A DNA stretch of 64,000 nt. Origin: Colwellia sp. (GTDB lineage: Bacteria > Pseudomonadota > Gammaproteobacteria > Enterobacterales > Alteromonadaceae). Location of the stretch: contig JABSOZ010000002.1 in NCBI GenBank assembly GCA_013215295.1, positions 434,001-498,000 on the forward strand, written 5' to 3'. Positions 7,835 through 17,021 of the stretch are shown piece by piece; the first letter of the stretch is position 1; every line of letters begins with the position of its first letter. The translations under genes were made by a program, and so were the position numbers. The notes under the pieces were generated by a model. That model saw only the letters and a program-made list of their open reading frames with translations, was not told where the DNA came from and did not search any database.

Positions 7835-10800
7835 ATGAAGGTATGTTTTAAGAACTTCAGTCAATTTATGACCATTATTTGTGTAACATTATTACTCTCA
7901 GCCTGTGGTGGTGATAAAGAAAAAATTTATACAATCAATGCTAATGTTTCAACGATTAGTTTTAGTAATGAAATAATTACTGAATTTGACCATTCAATCG
8001 CGGTTAATGTGACCTTTGACGGTGACGGTTTATTAGTAGGTTATGCGCCTGACAGTGACCCTGTTGGCTGGTTAGAATTTAGAACTGAAAATCTGACCGC
8101 TAATTCTGCCACTATTCATATTGATTTAACGCAAGCTGACCAAATTAATATCGGCGAGTACTTAACGAAACTCCGCTTTTCTACAGGTGAATTAACCGAT
8201 AATAATACCACCTTGGTTCATCATGACATCGACGTTTCATTACTCATTTGGCAAGCCAATATAAATACTGAGCTTGTGAGTTTTCGCGGCACCTTTGGCG
8301 ACACAACAATTTCGGACCAAACAATTGACATAACCAGTGAAACTAATGAATGGCAGCTAACCAGTGATGTCGACTGGATAACCTTTGATCTAACTTCTGG
8401 TACTGGGGATGCAACAGTAACGATAACCCCGAACATTAGTAGTTTTACATTTGCACAATTATCAACTGGGAATATTACGCTTACGGAAGTGACTACCGGT
8501 GACACAAAAATTATTCCAGTTGAAGTAGGTTTGGATAATCAGTATTTATATACTAGCCAAGCAAGCTTAGCGTTTACCTCAACATTGAATGTTTCAGCGC
8601 TAGAACACACCATAAAAGTAAATACCAATAGTGCCGCCGCCGTTAATTGGCAAGCAAGCTCTTCAGCAACTTGGTTAACCTTGACCAAGCTAGATAACGA
8701 TTACCTTACTGTGACGGTTGATCTCAATGCTGCGCCTTCAGACGTTATGAGTATGAATGAGGTAACGATCAGTGCCGTTGACAATGATGTTGTTATCGGT
8801 AGTACTCTACCTGTTTCATTATTTCAAAGTGCCGATGAAACCATCACTCAGATTATCACCGATATAACTGTAAATGACGAAACAATGATAGCAGCACCCA
8901 ACCTGCCTTATTTTTATGTGGGTTCAACAAATGCATTACAAGTCTATCAACAATACACAGGTGAATTATTAACATCGGTGGTTGTTGCACCGGAAAACAC
9001 TCTGCTTGAGCAGTTTATTGTCCACCCTGACGGAAGCAAATTACTCGCAAAAGCTGTTGAAACAATTATCAATGAAGACGAAACAACCACTGAAGTTGTT
9101 CATCGTTATAACATTAATTTAAGTGATTATACTTTCACTGAAATAACAGAACCCACGATTGAATTTGAGCCAAGTCGTTATGTACAATTTTCTGGCCGTT
9201 ATTATGTGGTTACCCAAGCATTAGAGTTTGCCGATGATAGCTTGCAATTATTGTTTCGAGAACCAAACCTTAGTTTTTTAGCGTCGAACATTGACCAAGC
9301 AAGCGAAACAGATGCATTGTATACGCTAGATTCATCTACCACCCCTATTAAACGTTATACCGCGCAAATCAATGACTTTACCGCAGAAAAAGTCATCGCG
9401 ACGTTATCTCACGAATATCGCCCTGAATTGTTAGCAGAAGACGACTTCATATCGGATTTTGTTGTCAATAATAACGAAACATCTCTTTATGCAATCAGCC
9501 CAACAAGTGAACATATCAGTTTCGACGGCACTGTATTTACCGATAATGGCTTACTACCAAAAACTGAAGGCATTACATCTATCGCTGTTGATAAGTCAAA
9601 AAACAACTTTGCCCACTATGTCCGATTTGATCCTGCAATTGGTTTTCTTGTCAATGTTTACAATGAACAAGCAGAGCTTACTGCAACGGTTAATACCGGT
9701 GGACAACAACCGGCAAGTATCGATATAACAGCTGATGATAAACGCTTGTTAGTTAATGCACAAAATGGCAGTCAAATAGAAATGGTCACTCTAGAGCAGT
9801 TTGATGTGTCCGCTTCTCAATTATCTTTTAATACAACATTCGGTAATGCAAGCGTTGAAACACAAGAAATTACTCTTTCAGGCGTCAGTGATTCTTGGCA
9901 AGCAACCGCCGATGTTACCTGGTTATCCTTTACACAAGTAACTACAGATGAAAGTAAAACCCTTACCATCATTGTTGATTCAAATGAAATTACCGGTTGG
10001 GGATTATTTACCGGTATTGTTACTATTACAGACCCAGAAACAGGTTCAAATATACAAATAGTTATTGAACTAGCGGTAGATGAAGTTAGATTATTCAGTG
10101 ACGCTTCAGCGTTAGCATTTACTTCACAAGTGGATAAGTCAACACTCAGCCATACGGTCAGTATTCTAACGAATAAAGCCAGTTCGGTTGAATGGCAAGC
10201 AAATAGCAATGTTGATTGGTTAACGTTAGTGACTGATTCAGTTAATAACACGCTAACGGTTACGGCTGATCCAAGTAAAATATCTACTGACGGTTTGTAT
10301 CAGGGGGAAATAACACTTTCACCAACCAATAGTGCCGATAGTTTAAATGGCATAATAAAAGTGAGTTTCGAAAAAGGCAACTTTGATACCACGAGTATCA
10401 GTGAAATAACTATTGCTGACATTACGCCTAATAGTTCAGCCATCGTTTTAGACCCTCTTCGCCCTAATATATATATTGGTCAAGGCGATACAATCAAAGT
10501 GTTTAACATTCTCACTGGCGCTTCTATAACAACTATCACCTCTCCTCTTGCTGATGTTGATTTAACAAACTTAGTCATTCATCCTGATGGCTCAATATTA
10601 CTCGCCTCAAACAGTGAAACATTCACCGATGAAGACGGACAAACGCAAACACGTGTAAATCATTATCAAATAGACCTTAGTGATTTCAGTATTAGCTTAA
10701 TGTCTGCTGATGATATTGATATTGAATTTAGGCCTGCAAAAATAGCGATGATTTCCGGTAAGGCTATCGTTATCACCGAAGCACTAGAGTACGCTAATCT

Positions 10801-11350
10801 AGCGTTAAAGGTACAGTTTTGGGATAGAGACAATGCTTTCAATTCACCGATTATTAGCGATGTTCCTGCAAATAATAATGTGCTCGCTTATAACAGTGGT
10901 ACTGCAGCAATAATGCAGTACACGTTAGAGTACAATGCATTTACCAGTGAGAGTGTCCAACAAATTTCCAGCGAGGAAAATATAAACGCCGCTTTTAGTG
11001 GCTCTCTCTCTAATTTAGTGACTAGTAGCAATGGCGAAGACATTTATACCGCAAGTACCACCTCAGAATGGACTACATTCAATGGTACAACATTTACTGA
11101 CCAAGGCGTTTTAAGAGCAAGCATTCAAACGGTCAATGTAGCCATTGACTCAAGTAACAATAGTTATTTTTATCGCTTAGATGCTTCCGGCTTCTTTATA
11201 CTGAGTAAGTATGATGAAAATCAACAAGCATTATTTACTGCAGCTTATAGTGCCGGTTCTGTAGATAGTTATATATCACCAAATTATCAACGACTAATTC
11301 ACTATAACTCAACGTCAAATAGCCTAGTACTTGACTATATTCTTGACTAG
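7835..11350 (+). CDS. Large lipoprotein with duplicated BACON-like and beta-propeller-like halves
   Basis: 1171 residues. A signal peptide ends in the lipobox LLSAC (Cys24), so it is anchored in a membrane. After a unique first domain, the protein is an internal duplication. Two BACON-like beta-sandwich modules (about 140-235 and 240-330, marks WQLTSDVDWITF and NWQASSSATWLTL) precede a propeller-like region with VHPDGSKLL. The same order recurs from about 650 (WQATADVTWLSF, EWQANSNVDWLTL, then IHPDGSILL). BACON domains are usually linked to carbohydrate or mucin binding. No catalytic motif is visible. Ribosome site AGGGA; an intrinsic terminator follows, so it is likely a single-gene unit. 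Molecular role unknown; a surface binding protein is an inference. Confidence 0.85.
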   Translation: MKVCFKNFSQFMTIICVTLLLSACGGDKEKIYTINANVSTISFSNEIITEFDHSIAVNVTFDGDGLLVGYAPDSDPVGWLEFRTENLTANSATIHIDLTQADQINIGEYLTKLRFSTGELTDNNTTLVHHDIDVSLLIWQANINTELVSFRGTFGDTTISDQTIDITSETNEWQLTSDVDWITFDLTSGTGDATVTITPNISSFTFAQLSTGNITLTEVTTGDTKIIPVEVGLDNQYLYTSQASLAFTSTLNVSALEHTIKVNTNSAAAVNWQASSSATWLTLTKLDNDYLTVTVDLNAAPSDVMSMNEVTISAVDNDVVIGSTLPVSLFQSADETITQIITDITVNDETMIAAPNLPYFYVGSTNALQVYQQYTGELLTSVVVAPENTLLEQFIVHPDGSKLLAKAVETIINEDETTTEVVHRYNINLSDYTFTEITEPTIEFEPSRYVQFSGRYYVVTQALEFADDSLQLLFREPNLSFLASNIDQASETDALYTLDSSTTPIKRYTAQINDFTAEKVIATLSHEYRPELLAEDDFISDFVVNNNETSLYAISPTSEHISFDGTVFTDNGLLPKTEGITSIAVDKSKNNFAHYVRFDPAIGFLVNVYNEQAELTATVNTGGQQPASIDITADDKRLLVNAQNGSQIEMVTLEQFDVSASQLSFNTTFGNASVETQEITLSGVSDSWQATADVTWLSFTQVTTDESKTLTIIVDSNEITGWGLFTGIVTITDPETGSNIQIVIELAVDEVRLFSDASALAFTSQVDKSTLSHTVSILTNKASSVEWQANSNVDWLTLVTDSVNNTLTVTADPSKISTDGLYQGEITLSPTNSADSLNGIIKVSFEKGNFDTTSISEITIADITPNSSAIVLDPLRPNIYIGQGDTIKVFNILTGASITTITSPLADVDLTNLVIHPDGSILLASNSETFTDEDGQTQTRVNHYQIDLSDFSISLMSADDIDIEFRPAKIAMISGKAIVITEALEYANLALKVQFWDRDNAFNSPIISDVPANNNVLAYNSGTAAIMQYTLEYNAFTSESVQQISSEENINAAFSGSLSNLVTSSNGEDIYTASTTSEWTTFNGTTFTDQGVLRASIQTVNVAIDSSNNSYFYRLDASGFFILSKYDENQQALFTAAYSAGSVDSYISPNYQRLIHYNSTSNSLVLDYILD

Positions 11351-11387
11351 CTTTAATAAATAATGATTGAAAATACAGTGTCATTCT

Positions 11388-11416
11388 AATCCCGTGTTTA
11401 TCACGGGATTTTTATA
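11388..11416 (+). terminator. Terminator after the large lipoprotein gene
   Basis: Nine-base-pair stem AATCCCGTG / CACGGGATT with a 5-nt loop, followed by a T run. Confidence 0.85.
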
Positions 11417-11665
11417 TCGACTAATCTACTTAACTTTTTGATATCGTACTCATCGAAACTATCAAATGCCCCCTGTCAAACGAATAATACCAACATCAAT
11501 AATTCATCATTTTAGCTTTTCATCTTTCTTTCATTGTTACTCAACGTTTTTTATAGCGGTCTAGCTTGTACCTAGTCAAAGAGCAACATAGAATCAGTTC
11601 ATTAACTTTGTACATTAGTTATAAACAAAGTCATTTTATATTCTAAAAACAATAAAAGGTAATTT
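11417..11665. other. Intergenic region before dcp
   Basis: AT-rich, with no reading frame or RNA motif recognised. It presumably holds the dcp promoter. Confidence 0.5.
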
Positions 11666-13822
11666 ATGAAAAAGCGCCTCTTAGCCCCTCTTGCGATCGC
11701 GATCGCATTGGCTGGCTGTCAGCAAAGCGACAATAATAATCAAGAAAATGTCAGTAAAGAAACAATACAAGAAGTCACTCATGTAAATCCATTATTTAGT
11801 GAATTCACCACACCACACGGCATTCCACCCTTTGATCAAATTAAAAAAAGTGACTACTTACCCGCATTTGAGCAAAGCATAATCGATAACAAACAAGAAA
11901 TTGATGCTATTGCGGATGCAACTAATGAAGCGACATTTGAAAACACCATTGAAGCAATGGAAAAATCAGGTGACTTCCTAAACCGAGTGAGCAATGTATT
12001 TTACGGGCTAACCGGTTCAATGTCTGATGATGAAATGCGTAATATTGCCAAAGCAGTTTCACCACAATTATCAGCATTAAATGACGATATTAATCTTAAC
12101 GCGAAGTTATTCGCCCGCGTAAAAGCTGTCTATGACAAAAAAGATCAGCTGAACTTAAAAGTAAACGAATTAACCTTACTTGAAACAACCTATAAAGGGT
12201 TTGTCCGTGGCGGCGCTAATTTAAATGACAGCGATAAAGTAAAATTACGTCAACTGAATACGCAATTAAGCGAATTAAGCTTAAAGTTTGGTGAAAATTT
12301 ATTACATGAAACGAACAGCTTTGAAATGGTTATCGACAACAAAGCCGATTTAGCGGGTTTACCTGACGATATTATTGCTGCGGCTGCCGTTACTGCAAAC
12401 GATAGAGACCATAAAGGTAAGTGGGTATTCACTACACACCGACCGAGTAAAAATCCTTTCTTAACTTATTCAACCAATCGTAAATTACGTGAAACCTTAT
12501 ATAAAGGTTACACAATGCGCGGTAATAATGACGATGCATATGATAACAAAAAGATAGCATCTAAAACCGCTAGCTTACGTTATACCAAAGCACAGTTATT
12601 AGGTTATAAAACTCATGCTCACTTTACCCTTGAAAATGCTACAGCCAAAACACCTGAAAATGTTTTTGCCTTGTTGAATCAAGTTTGGCCAGCAGCTTTA
12701 ACAAGAGCAAAAGAAGAAGCAGCAGACATGCAAAAGCTCGCTGACTCTGAAGGTGCTAATTTTGAAGTAGCAGCATGGGATTGGTGGTATTACTCAGAAA
12801 AAATTCGTAAAGCGCGTTACGACATTGATGCCGCAGAAACCAAGCCTTATTTTTCACTTGAAGGCACTTTGCAGGGTATTTTCTTCACCGCTGAAAAGTT
12901 ATGGGGTGTAACCTTCAAAGAGCGTAACGACTTACCTAAATACCATGAAGATGTTCGTACCTTCGAAGTTTATGATAAAGACAGTAGTTACATAGGCGTT
13001 TACATGACTGATCATTACGTACGTGAAAGCAAACGTGGCGGCGCATGGATGAGTAGTTTCCGTAAACAATACCGTATGTATGGAGAAGAAGTTACGCCAA
13101 TCATTTACAACGTATTGAACTACCCTCGCCCAGTAGGCGATACCCCTACTTTATTAACGTTTGATCAAGCATCAACCTTATTCCATGAATTTGGCCACGC
13201 TATTCAAGGATTATTGTCGGACGGTTACTACCGCTCGCAAACAGGTACAGCTTTACCACGTGACTACGTGGAATACCCTTCACAAGTGATGGAAAACTGG
13301 ATGACAGAGCCTGAAGTATTAGCAAATTTTGCTAAGCATTATAAAACAGGCGAAGTAATTCCGATGGAGTTAGTTGATAAAATTCAAGCTTCAGGAAAAT
13401 TCAATCAAGGTTTTGGTACTACCGAATACCTTGGCGCTGCTTTACTTGATATGAGTTGGCATTCATTAGAAACAGCTGAACTACAAGATGCTGCTGAATT
13501 TGAAAAGAAAGCATTAGAAGAAAGAGGCTTAATTAAGGAAATAGCACCTCGTTACAGAACGGGTTATTTCGCACATATATTCTCGGGTGGATATTCATCA
13601 GGTTATTACGGCTATATTTGGTCCAATATCTATGATGCAGATACATGGCTAGCGTTTAAAGAAAATGGCATATTCGATGAGAAGACCGCTGACTTATACC
13701 GTAAACACATATTAGAACCCGGTGGTAGTGAAGACCCTACAGTTATGTACCGTCGTTTTAGAGGCCAAGACCCTAAAGTACAACCATTACTTGACCGTCG
13801 AGGTTTAACAACAACTAAGTAA
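11666..13822 (+). CDS. dcp: M3 family dipeptidyl carboxypeptidase Dcp-like, lipoprotein
   Basis: A zinc metallopeptidase that removes C-terminal dipeptides from oligopeptides. 718 residues. The signal peptide ends at the lipobox LAGC (Cys18), so the enzyme is lipid-anchored in the envelope. The mature part begins with NPLFSEFTTPHGIPPFDQIK, typical of the family. The zinc motif HEFGH is at residues 507-511, and the FSGGYSSGYYGYIWSNIYDAD segment that lines the active site is intact near the C-terminus. The length matches Dcp with an added signal peptide. Dcp and oligopeptidase A are close relatives; the pattern here favours Dcp. Confidence 0.9.
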   Translation: MKKRLLAPLAIAIALAGCQQSDNNNQENVSKETIQEVTHVNPLFSEFTTPHGIPPFDQIKKSDYLPAFEQSIIDNKQEIDAIADATNEATFENTIEAMEKSGDFLNRVSNVFYGLTGSMSDDEMRNIAKAVSPQLSALNDDINLNAKLFARVKAVYDKKDQLNLKVNELTLLETTYKGFVRGGANLNDSDKVKLRQLNTQLSELSLKFGENLLHETNSFEMVIDNKADLAGLPDDIIAAAAVTANDRDHKGKWVFTTHRPSKNPFLTYSTNRKLRETLYKGYTMRGNNDDAYDNKKIASKTASLRYTKAQLLGYKTHAHFTLENATAKTPENVFALLNQVWPAALTRAKEEAADMQKLADSEGANFEVAAWDWWYYSEKIRKARYDIDAAETKPYFSLEGTLQGIFFTAEKLWGVTFKERNDLPKYHEDVRTFEVYDKDSSYIGVYMTDHYVRESKRGGAWMSSFRKQYRMYGEEVTPIIYNVLNYPRPVGDTPTLLTFDQASTLFHEFGHAIQGLLSDGYYRSQTGTALPRDYVEYPSQVMENWMTEPEVLANFAKHYKTGEVIPMELVDKIQASGKFNQGFGTTEYLGAALLDMSWHSLETAELQDAAEFEKKALEERGLIKEIAPRYRTGYFAHIFSGGYSSGYYGYIWSNIYDADTWLAFKENGIFDEKTADLYRKHILEPGGSEDPTVMYRRFRGQDPKVQPLLDRRGLTTTK

Positions 13823-13829
13823 CAAATAA

Positions 13830-13954
13830 ACTGACCGTTGACGTGCAAGGATGCACTCATGCCTTGAAAGACAGGATGTCTGAGAAAGGCCATCCTGAAC
13901 ATTCGTCGTTCAATGCCATCCATGGCACCACGACATACCGTTCATCCTGAACAT
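13830..13954. repeat. Intergenic palindrome-rich element between dcp and DUF3010 gene
   Basis: About 125 nt, visibly richer in G and C than the spacers around it and not coding. It holds a 12-nt direct repeat CATCCTGAACAT at 13891 and 13943, a short inverted repeat TGCCAT-CC-ATGGCA near 13914-13927, and an imperfect one AAGGATGCACTCATGCCTT near 13847. The style is that of dispersed intergenic repeats of marine gammaproteobacteria. Copy number cannot be judged from one window. Confidence 0.45.
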
Positions 13955-13990
13955 AAAAGCCCCAGTAAGTGCATACTTACTGGGGCTTTT
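13955..13990. terminator. Bidirectional terminator between convergent dcp and DUF3010 genes
   Basis: A perfect 16-bp stem AAAAGCCCCAGTAAGT / ACTTACTGGGGCTTTT around a GCAT loop, with A and T tails that serve both converging transcripts. Confidence 0.9.
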
Positions 13991-14014
13991 ATTATCGTTA
14001 GCTAAAAGTAATGC

Positions 14015-14452
14015 TTACTTCATGTAAGGGTCACTTTCAAAAAACGCAAAAACGGTATCAAATGCTGGCTCTTGATATTGCTTTAACCCTGTATCTCTAA
14101 AATCAATATCAATTTGGCTGCGCACAAGTGCTTTCTTAATAAAGCTACCAGCAAGAATTTCTACTTGCAGTTCTTTGATTAATTGAATACACGCTTCTAG
14201 TTTAAAACCGATAGGGCCACCAGAAAACTTACCTTTTAAAGCACGGCCGCGGATAACAACTTTATCAACATGATAATCTTCCATCAATTTAGCAAAGGTA
14301 AATTGAAAATGTTGTACTGCTTCGGCATCACCCGCATCTACTAAAGATATTTTTTGCACGCGTGTTTGCGGAATATCATACAAACCATTTTCACGTGACA
14401 TAATGCAAATAATTGCATCATTACCTTTTAATTCAACACCACATATTTTCAT
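14015..14452 (-). CDS. DUF3010 family protein
   Basis: 145 residues, cytoplasmic (no signal or membrane segment). The start MKICGVELKGNDAIICIMS and the segments KVVIRGRALKGKFSGGPIGF and FKLEACIQLIKELQVEIL fit the DUF3010 family of marine gammaproteobacteria, which has no proven function. The alternation of short strands and helices with acidic residues (GVE, then a late D) recalls an RNase H-like fold, but that is only an impression. It converges on dcp and shares its terminator, with no evident operon partner. Confidence 0.8.
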   Translation of the reverse strand: MKICGVELKGNDAIICIMSRENGLYDIPQTRVQKISLVDAGDAEAVQHFQFTFAKLMEDYHVDKVVIRGRALKGKFSGGPIGFKLEACIQLIKELQVEILAGSFIKKALVRSQIDIDFRDTGLKQYQEPAFDTVFAFFESDPYMK

Positions 14453-14697
14453 AAGAATACCAATTCAATTAATTTCGCGGTCGCATTATATACCGAAACA
14501 AGAAATACCGAAACGTATTAATGACATTTGTCATTTTAAGTCATGATAAAATGATCTAATACTGAAACTATATGTCTGAAACACCAGTTTTTGTCAAGGG
14601 GAGCAAAGAAAATTCGCCTTTAACTTAAAAAAAACAAGCGAGAACGCCATGAAGCGTACATAACTTTAATTATCACTTACCGCTTCATAATATTAAG
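14453..14697. other. Intergenic region upstream of the DUF3010 gene
   Basis: Holds the promoter area of the DUF3010 gene (minus) and AT-rich DNA leading into the regulator relic at 14698. No intact gene is seen. Confidence 0.4.
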
Positions 14698-14817
14698 TTT
14701 TCAGGCGAAAGCAGATCAAGCACAATTGATTATTATTTATCTGCATGTATTTCAAAGCTCAATGCGACTAATCGTATTGACGCTGCCAGAATAGCACAAC
14801 AAAAAGGCTGGCTGTAA
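14698..14817 (+). pseudogene. C-terminal relic of a LuxR/NarL-type response regulator
   Basis: One open stretch of 39 codons ending in TAA reads FSGESRSSTIDYYLSACISK then LNATNRIDAARIAQQKGWL. This matches the recognition helix and final helix of LuxR-type HTH domains in DesR-like response regulators (pattern S-T-I-x-x-Y-L-S-x-x-I-x-K-L-x-A-x-N-R-x-x-A-A-x-I-A). Upstream the frame soon meets a TGA at 14650. No receiver domain or start codon is present, so it is a gene remnant rather than a small protein. Confidence 0.6.
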
Positions 14818-14835
14818 GCTCGTCAATATATTGAA

Positions 14836-15597
14836 TTATTCACTGCCTTTTAGCTCAATATTATGTTTTTTAGTATAATCAAGATAGTCGTCTAACGCCT
14901 GAGGGTTACCACGGTTTTTCTGGCAAACGCTTTTTTGATACTGATAACTAAACATATCAAACCATTGATCTAAGAGTTGTGCGTTTACTGGTTCTTCTGC
15001 CATTGCTAACATTCTTGCCGCTACTTCTGCAGTAGCAAACTGGTAATTCTCTTCCGCAACTCTTATCTGATAACGAGAAGTATTTGCCGCTTCGTCAATT
15101 AAATGTGGGTCAAAAGCCGCAATAGGAAACTTATTCAAATAAGGGCTTTTACGAAACATTTTTTTAGCTTCGCGCCAACAACCGTCTAACATAATGAATA
15201 AAGGTCGCTTCCCTGAAGGCACAGCCATTTCATTACAAAAAACTTCACGTTCTGGTTGTGCATATTGTTGAGGAAAAACCACATAAGGTTGCCATTGTTC
15301 GTCATTCAATATGGCTAACATTTCTTTATTTTCTTTCGTTCTTGACCAAAGAAATGCAAACGTGTCTGGCACAACATCAGCTATCAGCTTACCCGTATTG
15401 CTGGGTTTTAATACTTCAGTGTCGTACATCAGTAATAAAAAACCTGCATTACTGGTGGATATTGGCGAATACTGACAAATACAATGAGGTTTTGCTAGCC
15501 GACATAAGTCACATCGAATAACACGTTGCCCACGAGATTTGTATGTTGTCGTGCTAAGACTCATACGATAATGATGAAGTTTATGTACAGCGTGCAT
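14836..15597 (-). CDS. tapT: tRNA-uridine aminocarboxypropyltransferase (DTW domain, TapT/YfiP-like)
   Basis: Adds the 3-amino-3-carboxypropyl group of S-adenosylmethionine to uridine 47 in the variable loop of tRNAs (acp3U). 253 residues. The DTW signature region appears as MLDGCWREAKKMFRKSPYLN, and a cysteine cluster (CDLCRLAKPHCIC) near residue 35 is typical of the group. Late conserved features (ANTSRYQIR, TAEVAARMLA) are present. The start is uncertain: ATG 15597 gives 11 extra residues ahead of a second Met (15564), and neither has a clear ribosome site. It is single, between a regulator relic and the galE terminator. Confidence 0.85.
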   Translation of the reverse strand: MHAVHKLHHYRMSLSTTTYKSRGQRVIRCDLCRLAKPHCICQYSPISTSNAGFLLLMYDTEVLKPSNTGKLIADVVPDTFAFLWSRTKENKEMLAILNDEQWQPYVVFPQQYAQPEREVFCNEMAVPSGKRPLFIMLDGCWREAKKMFRKSPYLNKFPIAAFDPHLIDEAANTSRYQIRVAEENYQFATAEVAARMLAMAEEPVNAQLLDQWFDMFSYQYQKSVCQKNRGNPQALDDYLDYTKKHNIELKGSE

Positions 15598-15623
15598 AAG
15601 TGTGATTTAGACCAATTCCAAGA

Positions 15624-15653
15624 TAAAAAAAATAGCGGCAATTAAGGCCGCTA
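15624..15653 (-). terminator. Terminator after galE
   Basis: Stem TAGCGGC / GCCGCTA with a 7-nt loop. On the minus strand it is followed by TTTTTTTTATC, some 60 nt past the galE stop. Confidence 0.85.
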
Positions 15654-15713
15654 CTTTAGTGATTTTTAGTTTGATGTGCAATGCCTAAAGCATCGCTAGC
15701 TGAATAAAATAAA

Positions 15714-16724
15714 TTACTCAAATCCATTTGGATTTTGTGACTGCCAACGCCAAGTATCTGTGATCATCGTATTTAAATTACGTGTAGCTTGCCAACCTAA
15801 GAGAGTGTTTGCTAGTGATGCATCAGCGTAAACGGTGCCAATATCACCTGCACGGCGCGGTACAACTTTATAGTTAATTTCTTGACCACTAATTTCTTTA
15901 AATGTATTCACTATTTCTAATACCGATGTACCATTACCTGTACCGATATTAATGGCTTTACAACCTTTTATTTTCGTTAGACTTTCTAAGGCTCTAACAT
16001 GGCCAATCGCTAAATCAACCACATGAATGTAATCACGAACACCGGTTCCATCAGGCGTATCGTAATCATCTCCAAAGACTTGTAGTTGTGGTAAGCGCCC
16101 TACCGCGACTTGCGCAACATAGGGTAATAAGTTGTTAGGAACACCATTAGGGTTTTCTCCAATAGTACCTGACTCATGTGCGCCAATGGGGTTAAAGTAA
16201 CGCAGACAAGCAATTGACCATTCACTGTCACTTCGCGCTAGATCAAAAAGAACATGCTCAACCATTAATTTCGTTTGGCCATAAGGATTGGTCGCAGATG
16301 TCGGCATTGTTTCATCTAACGGAGAAGGATTGTTTTCGCCATAAACCGTTGCAGAAGAACTAAAAACCAAATTTTTAACGCCATGTTTCGCCATGACTTG
16401 AAATAACGTAACAGAACCTGAAACATTATTTTGATAATAACTCAGCGGTAAATCGTTTGACTCTCCAACTGCTTTTAAGCCTGCAAAATGTACAACGGCT
16501 TCAATATCATGCTCTTTAAAAACCGTATCAAGGGCTGCTTCATCGCAAATATCTGCTTTAATAAAGGTAACTGTTTTTCCTGTAATCGCTTTAACGCGAT
16601 CAAGGACTAAAGTTGATGAATTTGATAAATTATCAACAATAATAATATCTTTACCTAATTGAAGTAATTCAACAACAGTATGACTTCCAATGTACCCTGT
16701 ACCGCCGGTGATTAATAAACTCAT
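15714..16724 (-). CDS. galE: UDP-glucose 4-epimerase
   Basis: Interconverts UDP-glucose and UDP-galactose with bound NAD, feeding galactose use and surface polysaccharide synthesis. 336 residues, the usual length. The Rossmann motif GGTGYIGSH lies at residues 7-15, the SDR catalytic Ser-Tyr-Lys set appears as SSSATVYG and YGQTK, and the sugar-nucleotide region RYFNPIGAHESGTIGE is followed by NNLLPYVAQVAVG. No other galactose genes flank it, so a role in polysaccharide precursor supply is as likely as sugar catabolism. Confidence 0.96.
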   Translation of the reverse strand: MSLLITGGTGYIGSHTVVELLQLGKDIIIVDNLSNSSTLVLDRVKAITGKTVTFIKADICDEAALDTVFKEHDIEAVVHFAGLKAVGESNDLPLSYYQNNVSGSVTLFQVMAKHGVKNLVFSSSATVYGENNPSPLDETMPTSATNPYGQTKLMVEHVLFDLARSDSEWSIACLRYFNPIGAHESGTIGENPNGVPNNLLPYVAQVAVGRLPQLQVFGDDYDTPDGTGVRDYIHVVDLAIGHVRALESLTKIKGCKAINIGTGNGTSVLEIVNTFKEISGQEINYKVVPRRAGDIGTVYADASLANTLLGWQATRNLNTMITDTWRWQSQNPNGFE

Positions 16725-17021
16725 TTTTAGTCCTTATATATAATACTGGTAGGTATTTATAATTTAAAAAAATAACACTATGCGTAATATTCTGACATTG
16801 TCGCGATAAACTTGCCAAGTATTTTTTCTGAAATTAGTTTTTAACTGATATGTCAGTTTTAATTGCGTAAAACAATAATAACCTCTGCAACACTTTTAAA
16901 AATCATGATGTATAAACAAAACCTTGTTCGATAAGGAAGTCGACAATTTGCTCTGCAGACACTTAGGTTTAGTCTAAAAAATAAACCCGTGCTTCATGAT
17001 TGAGTTATTATTACGTGTACC

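Noticed and set aside
8221-10251. Minus-strand frames beneath the large lipoprotein gene
   Set aside because: They are antisense shadows of a strongly coding frame with no ribosome sites and low-complexity translations.
16840-16866. Inverted repeat AACTGA-TATG-TCAGTT after the permease gene
   Set aside because: Only six base pairs, and there is no T run in the direction of the permease transcript.
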